This document shows, piece after piece, positions 13,733 to 22,435 of a stretch of 24,615 nucleotides of DNA. The position numbers were made by a program, and so were the translations under genes. Source of the DNA: a virus. The notes under the pieces were generated by a model that had not been told where the DNA came from, made no database searches, and was given only the letters and a program-made list of their open reading frames with translations. The stretch spans positions 1 through 24,615 of the IMG/VR virus record IMGVR_UViG_3300046459_000031; one strand, given 5' to 3'. Position 1 is the stretch's first letter. The number at the start of each line of letters is the position of its first letter.

Positions 13733-13770
13733 TAAAAAAAAGGGCGCTCGCAATGAGTGCCCTTTCTCTT
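13733..13770. terminator. Bidirectional intrinsic terminator between convergent clusters
   Basis: Bases 13738-13749 pair with 13755-13766 (stem of about 12 bp with one G-U, loop gcaat). On the minus strand the stem is followed by a run of eight or nine U, a strong terminator for the virion genes. On the plus strand it is followed by UCUCUU, a weaker tract for the replication cluster. It lies between two stop codons only 41 bases apart. Confidence 0.88.
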
Positions 13771-14030
13771 TAAGCGTAATAAGTTCCAGCAATCAAACGG
13801 GCGACAATTCTGTCATTCAACGTCCCGGTTCCCCCACAATAAGCGTATTCCCTATCGTTCAAACTGCCAGTAGCAAAGCCCTTGATGCTAAGCCATTGCT
13901 GCTTGGCTGCATTGTGCTGGCTCTCAGTGGCTCCTTTATTCCGATAGAAGGCAAGCTCCTGATCGTTCAATGCTCCAGTAAAGCCTAGTGCTGTAAGCGC
14001 AACCTTCTTCAAATCATTAATCTGGCTCAT
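13770..14030 (-). CDS. Small LND-repeat protein, 86 aa
   Basis: Last gene of the minus-strand cluster. The protein contains imperfect repeats: GFTGALNDQELAFYRNKGA, GFATGSLNDREYAY, and GTGTLNDRIVARL. Such G-x-x-G-x-LND units occur in short phage proteins and at the ends of phage structural proteins, but I know of no assigned function. It begins with ATG at 14030, overlapping the TGA of the preceding Lys-rich gene as ATGA. The terminator follows just after its stop. A virion or virion-assembly role is suggested only by its company. Confidence 0.8.
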   Translation of the reverse strand: MSQINDLKKVALTALGFTGALNDQELAFYRNKGATESQHNAAKQQWLSIKGFATGSLNDREYAYCGGTGTLNDRIVARLIAGTYYA

Positions 14031-14197
14031 TTCTTCCCTTTAGCAGGCTTCTTAGCCGCTGCATAAGCCTTCTCTTCCTTAGCTTCAAACTTCTTGCTCT
14101 CGCCCTTCTCGCTCGGAGCCTTCTTGCTTTTAGCTTCCTTACGTCCTTCTGCTGCTGCCTTGCTCATCGGCTTACCTGCTGGTTTCTTAGCTGCCAT
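14027..14197 (-). CDS. Lys/Ala-rich small basic protein, 56 aa
   Basis: A short frame from ATG at 14197, with AGGA eight bases before it. The protein (MAAKKPAGKPMSKAAAEGRK...) is about a third lysine and a quarter alanine, with many KK and AKK units, and ends KKPAKGKK. It looks like a histone H1-tail or other nucleic-acid-condensing peptide. No globular domain is visible. It is co-translated with the LND-repeat gene. As the neighbours are virion genes, binding of packaged DNA or RNA is a reasonable guess, unproven. Regular codon structure and clean overlap with the next start support it as a real gene. Confidence 0.8.
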   Translation of the reverse strand: MAAKKPAGKPMSKAAAEGRKEAKSKKAPSEKGESKKFEAKEEKAYAAAKKPAKGKK

Positions 14198-14205
14198 AGT
14201 ATTTC

Positions 14206-14267
14206 CTAGAATTGATGATAGCGGGTCTTAACGTAGCCCGCAGACGAGATAGGGATCACCTCCTTTA
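14206..14267 (-). promoter_or_regulatory. Extended Shine-Dalgarno with hairpin and 17-codon leader frame
   Basis: The minus-strand sequence starts TAAAGGAGGTGATCC (14267-14253), complementary to nearly all of the 3' tail of 16S rRNA. The 91-aa gene's stop TAA lies within it. No ATG follows at normal distance. A GTG inside it (14259) opens a 17-codon frame (MIPISSAGYVKTRYHQF, stop at 14206). A GCGGG/CCCGC hairpin lies inside this frame (about 14219-14241). The next gene starts at 14197 with its own weaker site. Confidence 0.45.
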
Positions 14268-14540
14268 CTTGGACTTACCTTTCAGATGGTGCTTGTTCTT
14301 AGCACGGTTCTTAGCTACAGAAATCACTTGGAGGTTCTTGGTTGAGTTGTTAGCCGTATTCATATTCTTATGATCTACGTCCTTCCCATCACCCTTACTA
14401 GCCTTACCAGCTTTCACCATCTTGGCACGAGCAGCATTACGCTGAGCACGACGTTCCTTCTGTTGCGGAGAACTGTTATATGCTCGCTGTCGTTTACTAT
14501 CGGCCGTAGCCCCTGCTTTAAATTGACCTTTCTTCGGCAT
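14265..14540 (-). CDS. Very basic HNH-derived small protein, 91 aa
   Basis: The N-terminal two thirds are a basic, probably helical segment (QFKAGATADSKRQRAYNSS..., RRAQRNAARAKM). The C-terminal part, KDVDHKNMNTANNSTKNLQVISVAKNRAK, is the core of an HNH_3-type motif: DH, then N-N-S and NLxV. The first His of a full HNH is missing, so catalysis is doubtful. Similar small proteins occur among podovirus virion genes and are often called HNH endonuclease-like or structural; a DNA-binding role is likely. ATG at 14540 has GGAG seven bases upstream, two bases after the transglycosylase stop. Confidence 0.82.
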   Translation of the reverse strand: MPKKGQFKAGATADSKRQRAYNSSPQQKERRAQRNAARAKMVKAGKASKGDGKDVDHKNMNTANNSTKNLQVISVAKNRAKNKHHLKGKSK

Positions 14541-14542
14541 TG

Positions 14543-15178
14543 TTATGCTCCAATAATTTTCTTAATGTATTTCTGTGTTTCAACCGGAACATAAGCCGTC
14601 CAATCTCCACCCTTCTTAGCAGCCTTAGCCACTGCACGGTCTACAGCACCCGGACCTGCGTTATAAGCTGCTACAGCCTTCGTCTGATCCCCACCAAAGT
14701 TCTTAATCAAAGCTCCGAGATAATCCTTACCGAAGCGGAGATATTCTTCCTTACTGTTGTCCTGTAGCGGCGTAACACCGAAGCCGGGATATGCAGCAGT
14801 CTTGTCCATGACTTGCGTAATACCCTTAGCTCCCTTGTTGCTCGTTGTAAGCCCACCAGAGGCGTCCGTATGCTGTCCACCACTCTCCACCTGAATCAGG
14901 CGTTGGAAGACGCTGGAGAAGCTCTGAGGGGCTTGAGGCTGTGCTTTAGGCGTCTCAATAGGCGGACGTACATTGTTCGTCTGCTTAGCCAAATCTGAAG
15001 CATTGGTTTCCCACGGAAGGAGAGAGGACACCGACTGCTTAACTGAATCAACTGTGTCACTTACATCTTGAACGAGATTACCGGCAGCCTTGGACAAGCT
15101 CTGCCAGCCTTTGCTCCACGGACCATCATCCGGGAGTGTTGCATCAGTAGATGCCGTTTGTTGTTGTGTATCAGCCAC
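14543..15178 (-). CDS. Lytic transglycosylase, virion-associated SLT type
   Basis: A 211-aa peptidoglycan-cleaving enzyme. Residues about 87-210 form a soluble lytic transglycosylase domain: RLIQVESGGQ (catalytic E98), NKGAKGITQVM (115-124), AVAAYNAGPGAVDRA (168-182) and the Tyr of TQKYIKK. The first 85 residues are a Pro/Ser-rich, flexible region without a signal peptide. In T7 such a domain is the N-terminal part of gp16, where it opens the cell wall during DNA ejection; here it stands alone at the end of the internal-protein genes. I chose GTG at 15178 (GGAG six bases upstream, eight-base overlap with the previous gene). The longer frame to 15340 reads antisense-like residues within that gene. 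A lysis role is less likely since there is no holin nearby. Confidence 0.92.
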   Translation of the reverse strand: MADTQQQTASTDATLPDDGPWSKGWQSLSKAAGNLVQDVSDTVDSVKQSVSSLLPWETNASDLAKQTNNVRPPIETPKAQPQAPQSFSSVFQRLIQVESGGQHTDASGGLTTSNKGAKGITQVMDKTAAYPGFGVTPLQDNSKEEYLRFGKDYLGALIKNFGGDQTKAVAAYNAGPGAVDRAVAKAAKKGGDWTAYVPVETQKYIKKIIGA

Positions 15179-16952
15179 TCTTACTCCATGTAGACTTGTC
15201 ACGCCAATCGCCATTACCACTCCACTTAAAGCCACCAACCACTTGGCCCGGCTTAACAGGGTAAAGCTGCGGCATAAGGACGTATTTGTTATCTTCCCAA
15301 TATTTCTGGTAATCGTTAGTACCCTCCATGTGTGCACCAATCCGCACCACGGTGTTCAAACCTTGCTGGTACTGAGTCATCGATTTAATACGTTGATTTG
15401 CTGCTTGGGTTTGTTCGGCTGAAAGCCCACCCTTCGGTACGAAAGAAGGAGCACCGTTAACCATCTTCACATCCAGAAGGTCTCCAGTAGGAACGCTCTT
15501 ATCTCCAATCGTCACTGTCTGTGCAAGCTGAGGATTGATGCTCTGACGGACAGCAGGTTCATACACCACTTGGAATGTCTTCTTAGCTGCTTGCAAGGAA
15601 GCCGGATCAAGGGCGCCTCGCTGTTGCATAGTAAGGAATTCCGAAGAGGAGAAGAATTCAGCAGCCGGTTTAAGAATCTTGGCATTGCCTGAATCCACTT
15701 GCTTGCCCACCTGAGCTAGAACATTATTAACTGTGTTGCTGCCTTCTTGAAGAGCACCCGGTACATTCTTCGTATTGCCATTCGTAATGTTATTCACACC
15801 TTCACGAAGAGCCTTATACGTATCGCCTTCTTCCGGAGCACCAATAACATTAGGCACATAGCCCGAAGGTTGTCCGTTAGTAACCGGAGTGCCTGAGAGG
15901 GAGGTAACAGTACGGACCACAGCTTGAGCATTGAATGCTTGAAGGATGGAGTTGTTACTACCGAACATAGCCGAAGTAGTAGCTGCTGCTCTAACTTGAG
16001 GGTCAGCAATAGCTGCAATCTTATTCCGGGTAATAGCATCCTTGTATTGCTTCTCAAGACTGTCGCTGTCCTTCGTAGGATCAAGATAGTCCTTAGCCAT
16101 AGTGCCAAGGCCATCAGCGAGTGTCTTATAGGGAGCAGCTAGTTCCGGATTACGAATCGTAGCGGATTGAATAACCCCTTGCGTATCGCTAATCAACTTA
16201 GCATATTGAACCTGAGCATCCGGCCAAGGAATCAGTCCTGCCACTGCCTTCTCTCGCAACACCTTAAGCTGCGCATACAAGCCATCGGATTGGCTAACCC
16301 AAATCTGATTGACAAGCTGTTCACTGTCTTGTTTCTGCTTACGGTCGTCTGCTTGTTGATCGTAGAGATTACGGCTCTTGTTATATTCGAAACTCTTGCT
16401 CTGCTGTTCAAGCTGATAAGCTGCTCTCTGAGATTCCGTAGCGGCTTTGATAATAACGTCACGGGCAGGATCATTCGGATCAGAGGGGAGATGCCAGCCC
16501 TGTGCTGTAGCCTGTGCATTCTCTCGTTCCCGATTGGCTTGAGCTTCCTTCTGCTGAGCGTCATACGCCTTATCCGAATCACCAAGGCTGGTAGTAGCTG
16601 AGAACGTAGAATGAATCTTGCCAAACTGTTCTGCTAGTGCCGGATAAGCAGCAAGGCTCTCATTAGCCAATGCATTAGACCGTACATGAGCTTCTTGCGG
16701 GCTAATCACACCTTGGTCGGCAGCGGAGTTGATTCCTGCCTGTTTACGGGCATAATCTCCGATAATGGCATTCTGCGTTTCCTTCTGCTTCTCTGCCATG
16801 TAATTCTGTACACCTACAGCCAGCGTAGCACCAAGCTGAGCAAACGCTGCTCCGTTGGTATTAGGCATTGTAGGAGTACGTTGCTGCACTACAGGACTAG
16901 ACCCCGCGTCGGGGGTCTGAATGTCCGTAGCCGCTCCTGAGAAATCCGGCAT
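15171..16952 (-). CDS. Internal virion/ejection protein, 593 aa
   Basis: A large, mostly helical, Gln/Ala-rich protein with no catalytic motif. Early on it has AFAQLGATLAVGVQNYMAEK and a long Gln/Lys/Glu-rich helical stretch (about 100-260) likely to form coiled coils. The C terminus is more compact, with YPVKPGQVVGGFKW. Position among internal virion genes and size suggest the counterpart of T7 gp15 (747 aa), part of the tube that carries DNA across the envelope. Its ATG overlaps the stop of the giant gene as TAATG. The assignment comes from synteny and general character; sequence identity to gp15 is not obvious. Confidence 0.75.
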   Translation of the reverse strand: MPDFSGAATDIQTPDAGSSPVVQQRTPTMPNTNGAAFAQLGATLAVGVQNYMAEKQKETQNAIIGDYARKQAGINSAADQGVISPQEAHVRSNALANESLAAYPALAEQFGKIHSTFSATTSLGDSDKAYDAQQKEAQANRERENAQATAQGWHLPSDPNDPARDVIIKAATESQRAAYQLEQQSKSFEYNKSRNLYDQQADDRKQKQDSEQLVNQIWVSQSDGLYAQLKVLREKAVAGLIPWPDAQVQYAKLISDTQGVIQSATIRNPELAAPYKTLADGLGTMAKDYLDPTKDSDSLEKQYKDAITRNKIAAIADPQVRAAATTSAMFGSNNSILQAFNAQAVVRTVTSLSGTPVTNGQPSGYVPNVIGAPEEGDTYKALREGVNNITNGNTKNVPGALQEGSNTVNNVLAQVGKQVDSGNAKILKPAAEFFSSSEFLTMQQRGALDPASLQAAKKTFQVVYEPAVRQSINPQLAQTVTIGDKSVPTGDLLDVKMVNGAPSFVPKGGLSAEQTQAANQRIKSMTQYQQGLNTVVRIGAHMEGTNDYQKYWEDNKYVLMPQLYPVKPGQVVGGFKWSGNGDWRDKSTWSKSG

Positions 16953-19900
16953 TATTTATTTCCTTTAGTTAGAGCAGTCAAATCCTTCTGAGCATCCTTA
17001 GAGAATTGATAGGCTTGACGCATTTGTTGTTTCGTAGCTTCATCCCACGGGCCACGAGCAATCTGCGTTTCGATATCGCTGTCTCCCGGAATCTGCATAG
17101 ACTGGAACATCTTGTACATCAAGTCTTGATCTTGTCCGGAAATGTCAGAATGAATTTGCTTCTGAATGGTTGCCATTGCTTGCGGATCATCTTTATAAAT
17201 AGACAGAGCCGCACCAGAAACCGCTGTGTAATATTGAAAGTCAGGAAGATTGTCACCAGCATACTTACTGGCATAATACTTCTTTATATCAGTATATACC
17301 GTCATAACATCCTGTTTTCTACTCTCAATATCGCCTGAGAGCTTCTTCTGGAGAACATAGTTCTCTGCCTGTTGCCTATCCCCAAATCCAAACATTTGAG
17401 CAATAGCATCACCGGTAGTGGTGTTATCCGTCACGATATTATTAAACTTGTCACGACGATTACCAGCTTCCATCATCAGCCTTGCCTTGTCGTAGTTGTT
17501 CCAGCCCGAAGAGAGCTTGGCTACGTCCGAGAGAATAGCTTGGAACTTCTCATAGCTACCGGCATCATCATAGGGCAGGGGATTAAACACTCGTCCAATA
17601 TCATGGAACACCTGTCCGAACTTCCCGCCCACCGAACCAGCAGGACTGTTCTTAACGGCAGTCCAAAGGGCGCCAGTAAGACCTCCTCCCGCTGCACCAG
17701 CCGTTTCAAGGAAGAGCTTCTTCCATCCGTCAAAGCCATAAGGAGACAAGCTACCGAAGTCAGCTTCATGGGTTCCTTCAAAGAGCTTCTGAAGCAATCC
17801 GTTATAGCCAACCGAGATAATACCGTCATGGAGAATCTTGTTGCCAAGCGTATCGTTCGGAGGGAGGAAGTCGAAGTTAAGAGCATTACTCAATCCGTCA
17901 ATTGCTGCTCCCCACAGAAGCAAGTCGCCCACACCCATACGAATCCTAGTTGCAGTGTCAAGCTGTCGATTAGTGAATTGCAAAGCAGCCTTGTGAGGCA
18001 TCTGCATAAACTGGAAGAGAGCCGAAGCCGTACCTTGGTTATAAGGCATGTCTCCTGCGGCATTCATGTTATACGTTAGCGCTCGAATCTCCTTCATCAT
18101 CGTCTCACGAACATCTCGGTTGTTAATGTCACGACCCAGACGCTCATATCTGCGGAAGACAGCAGAAGCGTGGTTAACAATATTCATCGTTTCACCAGCA
18201 TCAAAGCCAATAGCACGGAGCTTATTCAGTCCATAGCGATAAGCCTTAGTAGCCATGTTCGCTTGGTCTGCCAAGTTGGTGAGCGTAGCCGAAGTGAGAT
18301 TGTGATGCTCAACAGCAGCAACAAGGCCGCTATCATCCAAGAACTTAGTGAAGTCGGTTGACTTGGTGCCACCGAAATACTTGCTGTTCAAGAAGTGGAA
18401 CAAGTCAGTAGGAATCTTCCCGTTAGCATAATCGATCGGGTTGTACGTAATAGCACGATAAGCCGCTGCACTCTGCACCACCAACTGACGAAGGGGAGAG
18501 GTAGCAATCAGCAAATCATTAACACGCCTACGAACAAACGTAGTGGGGCCAAACTCACCTACAGCCCTAGCAGCCCGTTCAACCTTACCAAAACCCTTCT
18601 TGCCAATACCATCAGCAATCGTATTCCAGACAGCCTTGAATCCATCGTCCATCGAATTGATGTATCCGCTACGAAGATAATTCAAATATTCCCACGTAGT
18701 GCGAGCATCAGCCACTTCCTTGCTAGTCGTTTCACCATATGCCCTAATCTCCGCAGCCGTAGTAGGCCAACGAACACGACCGAATTGGTCTTTAGGAAAC
18801 ACTCGCTCATATTGCTTCATTGCTCGGTCAGCCGCATTCTCCAGCATAGGACGCATAACAGTACGCCCGCTAATGCTCTTTGCAGACCGTACAGCGCTCT
18901 CCACGGGGTTGGCTACATACTTCATATCCCCAAGATGGTTAGGGGCACTAGCGTCCTCTAGAAGCTGCCCACGATGGCGCTGAGCTACACGACCACCAGC
19001 CGAATTAATATCCCATGCTTCATCGCTATTAGCCCCCATCCCCTTCGTATCATTACGGACACGGGCGATTGTTCCGGGGTTATTAGCCATGTGCTGCTTA
19101 GCAAAGGCTTCAGCTTCAGGCGTATCACCTGCCACAGCCAAGGTGCGAATCCGCTTACCAGCCGCATCCACTTCGTCAATAAACTTTGCAGCCTTATACG
19201 TAATGGTGTAATAGCCTTCCTTGTAATTCAACACACGATCAGCATCCCTCAAAGCACGGCTGTATTCCGTAGGGGTTTGCCGAATAATCATGTGCTCTAC
19301 AGTCTCGTTACCAAACTTAGCCGGTCTACGAAGGGCAGCTAGATGGCCCCCTTTATTGTAAAGATCATCCAGTTCACCTGCACTAAAACCTCGCACAGTA
19401 TCGGTAGCTGGATCATAGAACCGATTGATGCTTGGAGTTTTGCCAATCTTACGAGCATAAAGCTCAGCGTTGGCATTTTTGAAATACTCATAACCGTTAC
19501 TCCTCAGAGTACGAACTACATCAAGATTTTCCAGATAGTAGTGATCATCCCAGAAATTTCTCCACTTGCTAATGACATCCACTTCACTGGCATTAAATCC
19601 ACGAGCAGCCAAGTCAGCTTTATCAAAAGCAATACCTTTAAAGTTTGCTTCCCTAACATAGTCATCTATTTTGGCCTGTGAACCTTTGCTCAGTTTCGAA
19701 TAAGCATCCGTATATTCAGAAGCCTTACCAAGCATGTATTTTTCGAATTTAGCGCCATAGTCTTTTGCTACGGCTGCCGCTCCTGTAATAAACTTGTGGA
19801 GAGTTGAGGCTGCATCGAAGATGTAACGGTTGACACTTCCCCGATTGGTGAATTGAGTGCCGGCAAAACGGTCAAACCAATTACGCTTAACATCCAGCGT

Positions 19901-21913
19901 ATCCCGGTCAGACAGCAGAGACGGATTCAAATCCAAATCAGCTTTAACCTGAATCTTGTAATCCCCTTCAACACCCTTAACATCCTTAATATCTACAGGA
20001 ACGTGATTCACTCCATCCTTACGGAGGAGGGTGATTTCGTCCGGAGTAATACCATAATCCCGAAGAGCATGAGCCGCTTGATTGATTGCTGCTTCCGGAT
20101 CAGACCAGCTACCGGCAGGAAGCTCATATACGGCATTAACCGAAGTACGGCCACCATTGTGTGTGAAGCTAGTCATGCCGTCATTGACAGCCAAGCCCGT
20201 ATTATTCTCGAAATCATTAACCAGCTTGCTACGGACAGAAGCCGCTTCCTTCGGAGTGAAGGCATTAACGCTAGTGTCATTTACTACATCCACCAGCTTA
20301 GGATCGTGAGCCTCTACACGGAGGTTCTTATCTACGTCTCCTACACGGGTGAACACCGTACCGGTTTCACTAACCTGTGGCATAGTAGCATTGATAATAG
20401 CGTTGTCTTGTGACGTACCAGCGAGGGCATTAGCCACTTCGTCATCACCCTTAACTACAGCCTCATGCATTGCTCGGGCTGAATCCGGATTGGTATTCTG
20501 TGCAATCTCCACAGGACTAGCCGGATTAATATCGTGAGTAATAGATTGAACACGGATACGGCCAATCGTCTCTGCCGTAGTTTCCACCGGACCTTTAGCT
20601 CCTGCCAGTTGCTTGACTACTGGGGCAGCCTCTCCCTCACGAACCACAGGAGCCGTGAGCTTAGGTGCAGGATTAGCTAGCTGATGAGACGGGCCAACAC
20701 CTTCTACATGAAAATTGCCGTTAGTGCTTTCCGTGAAAGGAACATCTGTTGCTTCTTGCTTAGGCTTGGCATTCGGATTAAACGCCTTCTCAGAGGGCTG
20801 CGCTGTCTGTCCAAAGCTCGGCTCAGGGATATCGTTATGAATCCCACCAGCAGCCCCTGTAGGCTCTACACGAACATTGCTAGGCGTATTGGCATTAGCC
20901 TGAGCAAACATCTGAGCTTCAGCATCATTTAGCGGACCCTTAGCACCCGTGATAGCTGCCTTAATGTTTCGTCCTGCCAATGCAAGGTCTTTACCCGTCT
21001 GTCCGAGGAAAGCCATATCCATAAGAGCGAAGGTGTTATCAAGGAAAGCTTGTCCTGCTCCGTAGCTTTCATTCCCACCCAACACCTTATTCATAAACTC
21101 ATAACCAAACTGGTGATTGTCTTGTCCATACAAGAAGCCGCTGTGGTTGCTCACTGCCGAAGACAGCGCCTTAGCAAAGGCCACTTGTTGATCCGGAGGA
21201 AGAGAAGCCACATGTTGACGAAGACGAAGCACATCAGAACCAGTCCCACCAGCATAAGTACGGAACACTTTCCACCATTGGTAATCAATACCTGTGGTCT
21301 TAGCCAGTTCCAATTCAACACCTGCCTGTACGGCTGCTCCTCGTCCCGGAATAAATCCCGCGGCTTCATCGAAGAACTTAGTAGCAGCGCTGTCCTTATC
21401 TGCCAGTTCCTTATGTCCGTTGACAATCGACTGAATCTTACTACGGCTATCCGCCATCTCAGCCATAATATCAGCCGTAGACAGACGAGCTTTCTCAGTA
21501 TCTGCCGTCTCATTCAAACCCGGCTTCTGAAGAAGCTGGCTCTGAAGCTGTACCCCAGTGTCCTTCAGGAATCGGTTCTCAGCAAAGCCAGAAACAATCT
21601 TCTGCTTCTGTTCGAAGGGGATTGTAGGATCAGCCAGCAGACTAGCAGTCGTTTGAAAGTCCGCAGCCTTCGTATTAGTTTGTGCTTGATTGCGAAGTTG
21701 TGTTTGCGTGGTTGAATCACCCTGTTGGGCTTCATTCATCATGTTGTTATAATGTTGCTGAGCATTACCCGGATCAGCAACAAGGGCTGTCGTAACTGCT
21801 GCATTACGTGTAGCCGGAAGAGGTAGCGGTTGGACGGGAAGAGGGTTCGTCGTCACCAAGTCGCTAATAGGAGGAGCTACCTGCTCTTCACCGCCAAAAA
21901 GATCATCCGCCAT
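16952..21913 (-). CDS. Giant internal virion/ejection protein, 1653 aa
   Basis: The largest gene in the window. The N terminus is Pro-rich (NPLPVQPLPLPATR), followed by helical segments. A Pro/Ala/Glu-rich flexible stretch spans about residues 345-450. The C-terminal half is helix-rich with Gly/Ala segments such as GDLLLWGAAIDGLSNAL and AGAAGGGLTGALW that could contact membrane. The segment ASALFQFMQMPHKAALQF recalls the C-terminal part of T7 gp16-like proteins. No transglycosylase, protease or polymerase motif was found. It is probably the gp16 counterpart (1318 aa in T7) without the lytic domain, which is a separate gene here. It would be ejected into the cell to help move DNA. ATG at 21913 follows AAGGAAAT. 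Role inferred from order and composition. Confidence 0.8.
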   Translation of the reverse strand: MADDLFGGEEQVAPPISDLVTTNPLPVQPLPLPATRNAAVTTALVADPGNAQQHYNNMMNEAQQGDSTTQTQLRNQAQTNTKAADFQTTASLLADPTIPFEQKQKIVSGFAENRFLKDTGVQLQSQLLQKPGLNETADTEKARLSTADIMAEMADSRSKIQSIVNGHKELADKDSAATKFFDEAAGFIPGRGAAVQAGVELELAKTTGIDYQWWKVFRTYAGGTGSDVLRLRQHVASLPPDQQVAFAKALSSAVSNHSGFLYGQDNHQFGYEFMNKVLGGNESYGAGQAFLDNTFALMDMAFLGQTGKDLALAGRNIKAAITGAKGPLNDAEAQMFAQANANTPSNVRVEPTGAAGGIHNDIPEPSFGQTAQPSEKAFNPNAKPKQEATDVPFTESTNGNFHVEGVGPSHQLANPAPKLTAPVVREGEAAPVVKQLAGAKGPVETTAETIGRIRVQSITHDINPASPVEIAQNTNPDSARAMHEAVVKGDDEVANALAGTSQDNAIINATMPQVSETGTVFTRVGDVDKNLRVEAHDPKLVDVVNDTSVNAFTPKEAASVRSKLVNDFENNTGLAVNDGMTSFTHNGGRTSVNAVYELPAGSWSDPEAAINQAAHALRDYGITPDEITLLRKDGVNHVPVDIKDVKGVEGDYKIQVKADLDLNPSLLSDRDTLDVKRNWFDRFAGTQFTNRGSVNRYIFDAASTLHKFITGAAAVAKDYGAKFEKYMLGKASEYTDAYSKLSKGSQAKIDDYVREANFKGIAFDKADLAARGFNASEVDVISKWRNFWDDHYYLENLDVVRTLRSNGYEYFKNANAELYARKIGKTPSINRFYDPATDTVRGFSAGELDDLYNKGGHLAALRRPAKFGNETVEHMIIRQTPTEYSRALRDADRVLNYKEGYYTITYKAAKFIDEVDAAGKRIRTLAVAGDTPEAEAFAKQHMANNPGTIARVRNDTKGMGANSDEAWDINSAGGRVAQRHRGQLLEDASAPNHLGDMKYVANPVESAVRSAKSISGRTVMRPMLENAADRAMKQYERVFPKDQFGRVRWPTTAAEIRAYGETTSKEVADARTTWEYLNYLRSGYINSMDDGFKAVWNTIADGIGKKGFGKVERAARAVGEFGPTTFVRRRVNDLLIATSPLRQLVVQSAAAYRAITYNPIDYANGKIPTDLFHFLNSKYFGGTKSTDFTKFLDDSGLVAAVEHHNLTSATLTNLADQANMATKAYRYGLNKLRAIGFDAGETMNIVNHASAVFRRYERLGRDINNRDVRETMMKEIRALTYNMNAAGDMPYNQGTASALFQFMQMPHKAALQFTNRQLDTATRIRMGVGDLLLWGAAIDGLSNALNFDFLPPNDTLGNKILHDGIISVGYNGLLQKLFEGTHEADFGSLSPYGFDGWKKLFLETAGAAGGGLTGALWTAVKNSPAGSVGGKFGQVFHDIGRVFNPLPYDDAGSYEKFQAILSDVAKLSSGWNNYDKARLMMEAGNRRDKFNNIVTDNTTTGDAIAQMFGFGDRQQAENYVLQKKLSGDIESRKQDVMTVYTDIKKYYASKYAGDNLPDFQYYTAVSGAALSIYKDDPQAMATIQKQIHSDISGQDQDLMYKMFQSMQIPGDSDIETQIARGPWDEATKQQMRQAYQFSKDAQKDLTALTKGNK

Positions 21914-21925
21914 TTAATTTCCTTA

Positions 21926-22435
21926 TTAAGTTTCTTGAGGTGTCGTACCCGGAATCTTCTGCTTAGAGGTTGCTGTGCCATATGCATTAGCCACTGTACC
22001 TACCGTAGAGAAAATACCAGCCAACGATTGTCCTGCACCAAGTGTTTGTTGCGCCGAGAAGATAGATTGATTTGCTTCCGAGAGCAATCCACCCACTCTC
22101 ACACCTCTGTCGTATTTCCCTTGAAGGTTGCCCGATGCAGTAGAATAGTTTGTTGCAAGTCCACCCAACGCTCCGAGTTCTCCTGAAGAGCCTTCAGTTC
22201 CTGCGGACTCAGAAGATTGGAGTATTCGTGCTCTGCGTACTCGTTCTTCTCGGTATTGCTGTCGAGCGGCGGCTGCTTTATCTTGTGCATTCTGTGCCCT
22301 TTGTTCATTTGCTGCTTGTTCTTGAAGATCGTTTGCATGTCGCTGGTCTGCTCTAGCCTTGTTACCGGAAACAACCGTAACCGCTGTAGATGCAACCGCA
22401 GCAACAGCAGCAACTACTAGTGCTGCTACTGGCAT
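21926..22435 (-). CDS. Internal virion protein, gp14-like, 169 aa
   Basis: The N terminus is a hydrophobic Ala/Val helix (MPVAALVVAAVAAVASTAVTVV) of transmembrane character, followed by a charged coiled-coil stretch (DQRHANDLQEQAANEQRAQN..., about 30-70) and a Gly/Ser/Ala-rich C terminus. This is the plan and size of T7 gp14 (196 aa), which forms the outer-membrane pore at the start of ejection. The place in the order, after the gp12- and gp13-position genes, agrees. ATG at 22435 directly abuts the previous stop. The hydrophobic helix could be mistaken for a signal anchor of another protein type, but the context is strong. Confidence 0.85.
   Translation of the reverse strand: MPVAALVVAAVAAVASTAVTVVSGNKARADQRHANDLQEQAANEQRAQNAQDKAAAARQQYREERVRRARILQSSESAGTEGSSGELGALGGLATNYSTASGNLQGKYDRGVRVGGLLSEANQSIFSAQQTLGAGQSLAGIFSTVGTVANAYGTATSKQKIPGTTPQET

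Noticed and set aside
15179-15340. N-terminal extension of the transglycosylase (54 codons)
   Set aside because: This stretch lies wholly within the 593-aa gene; GTG at 15178 has a good ribosome binding site and the usual short overlap.
17372-18079. Plus-strand frame of 235 aa
   Set aside because: Antisense to the giant virion gene, with no ribosome binding site and no recognisable domain; the minus-strand frame is uninterrupted over 1653 codons.
21050-21715. Plus-strand frame of 221 aa
   Set aside because: Antisense to the N-terminal part of the giant virion gene; Ser/Leu/Arg-rich shadow without a start signal.
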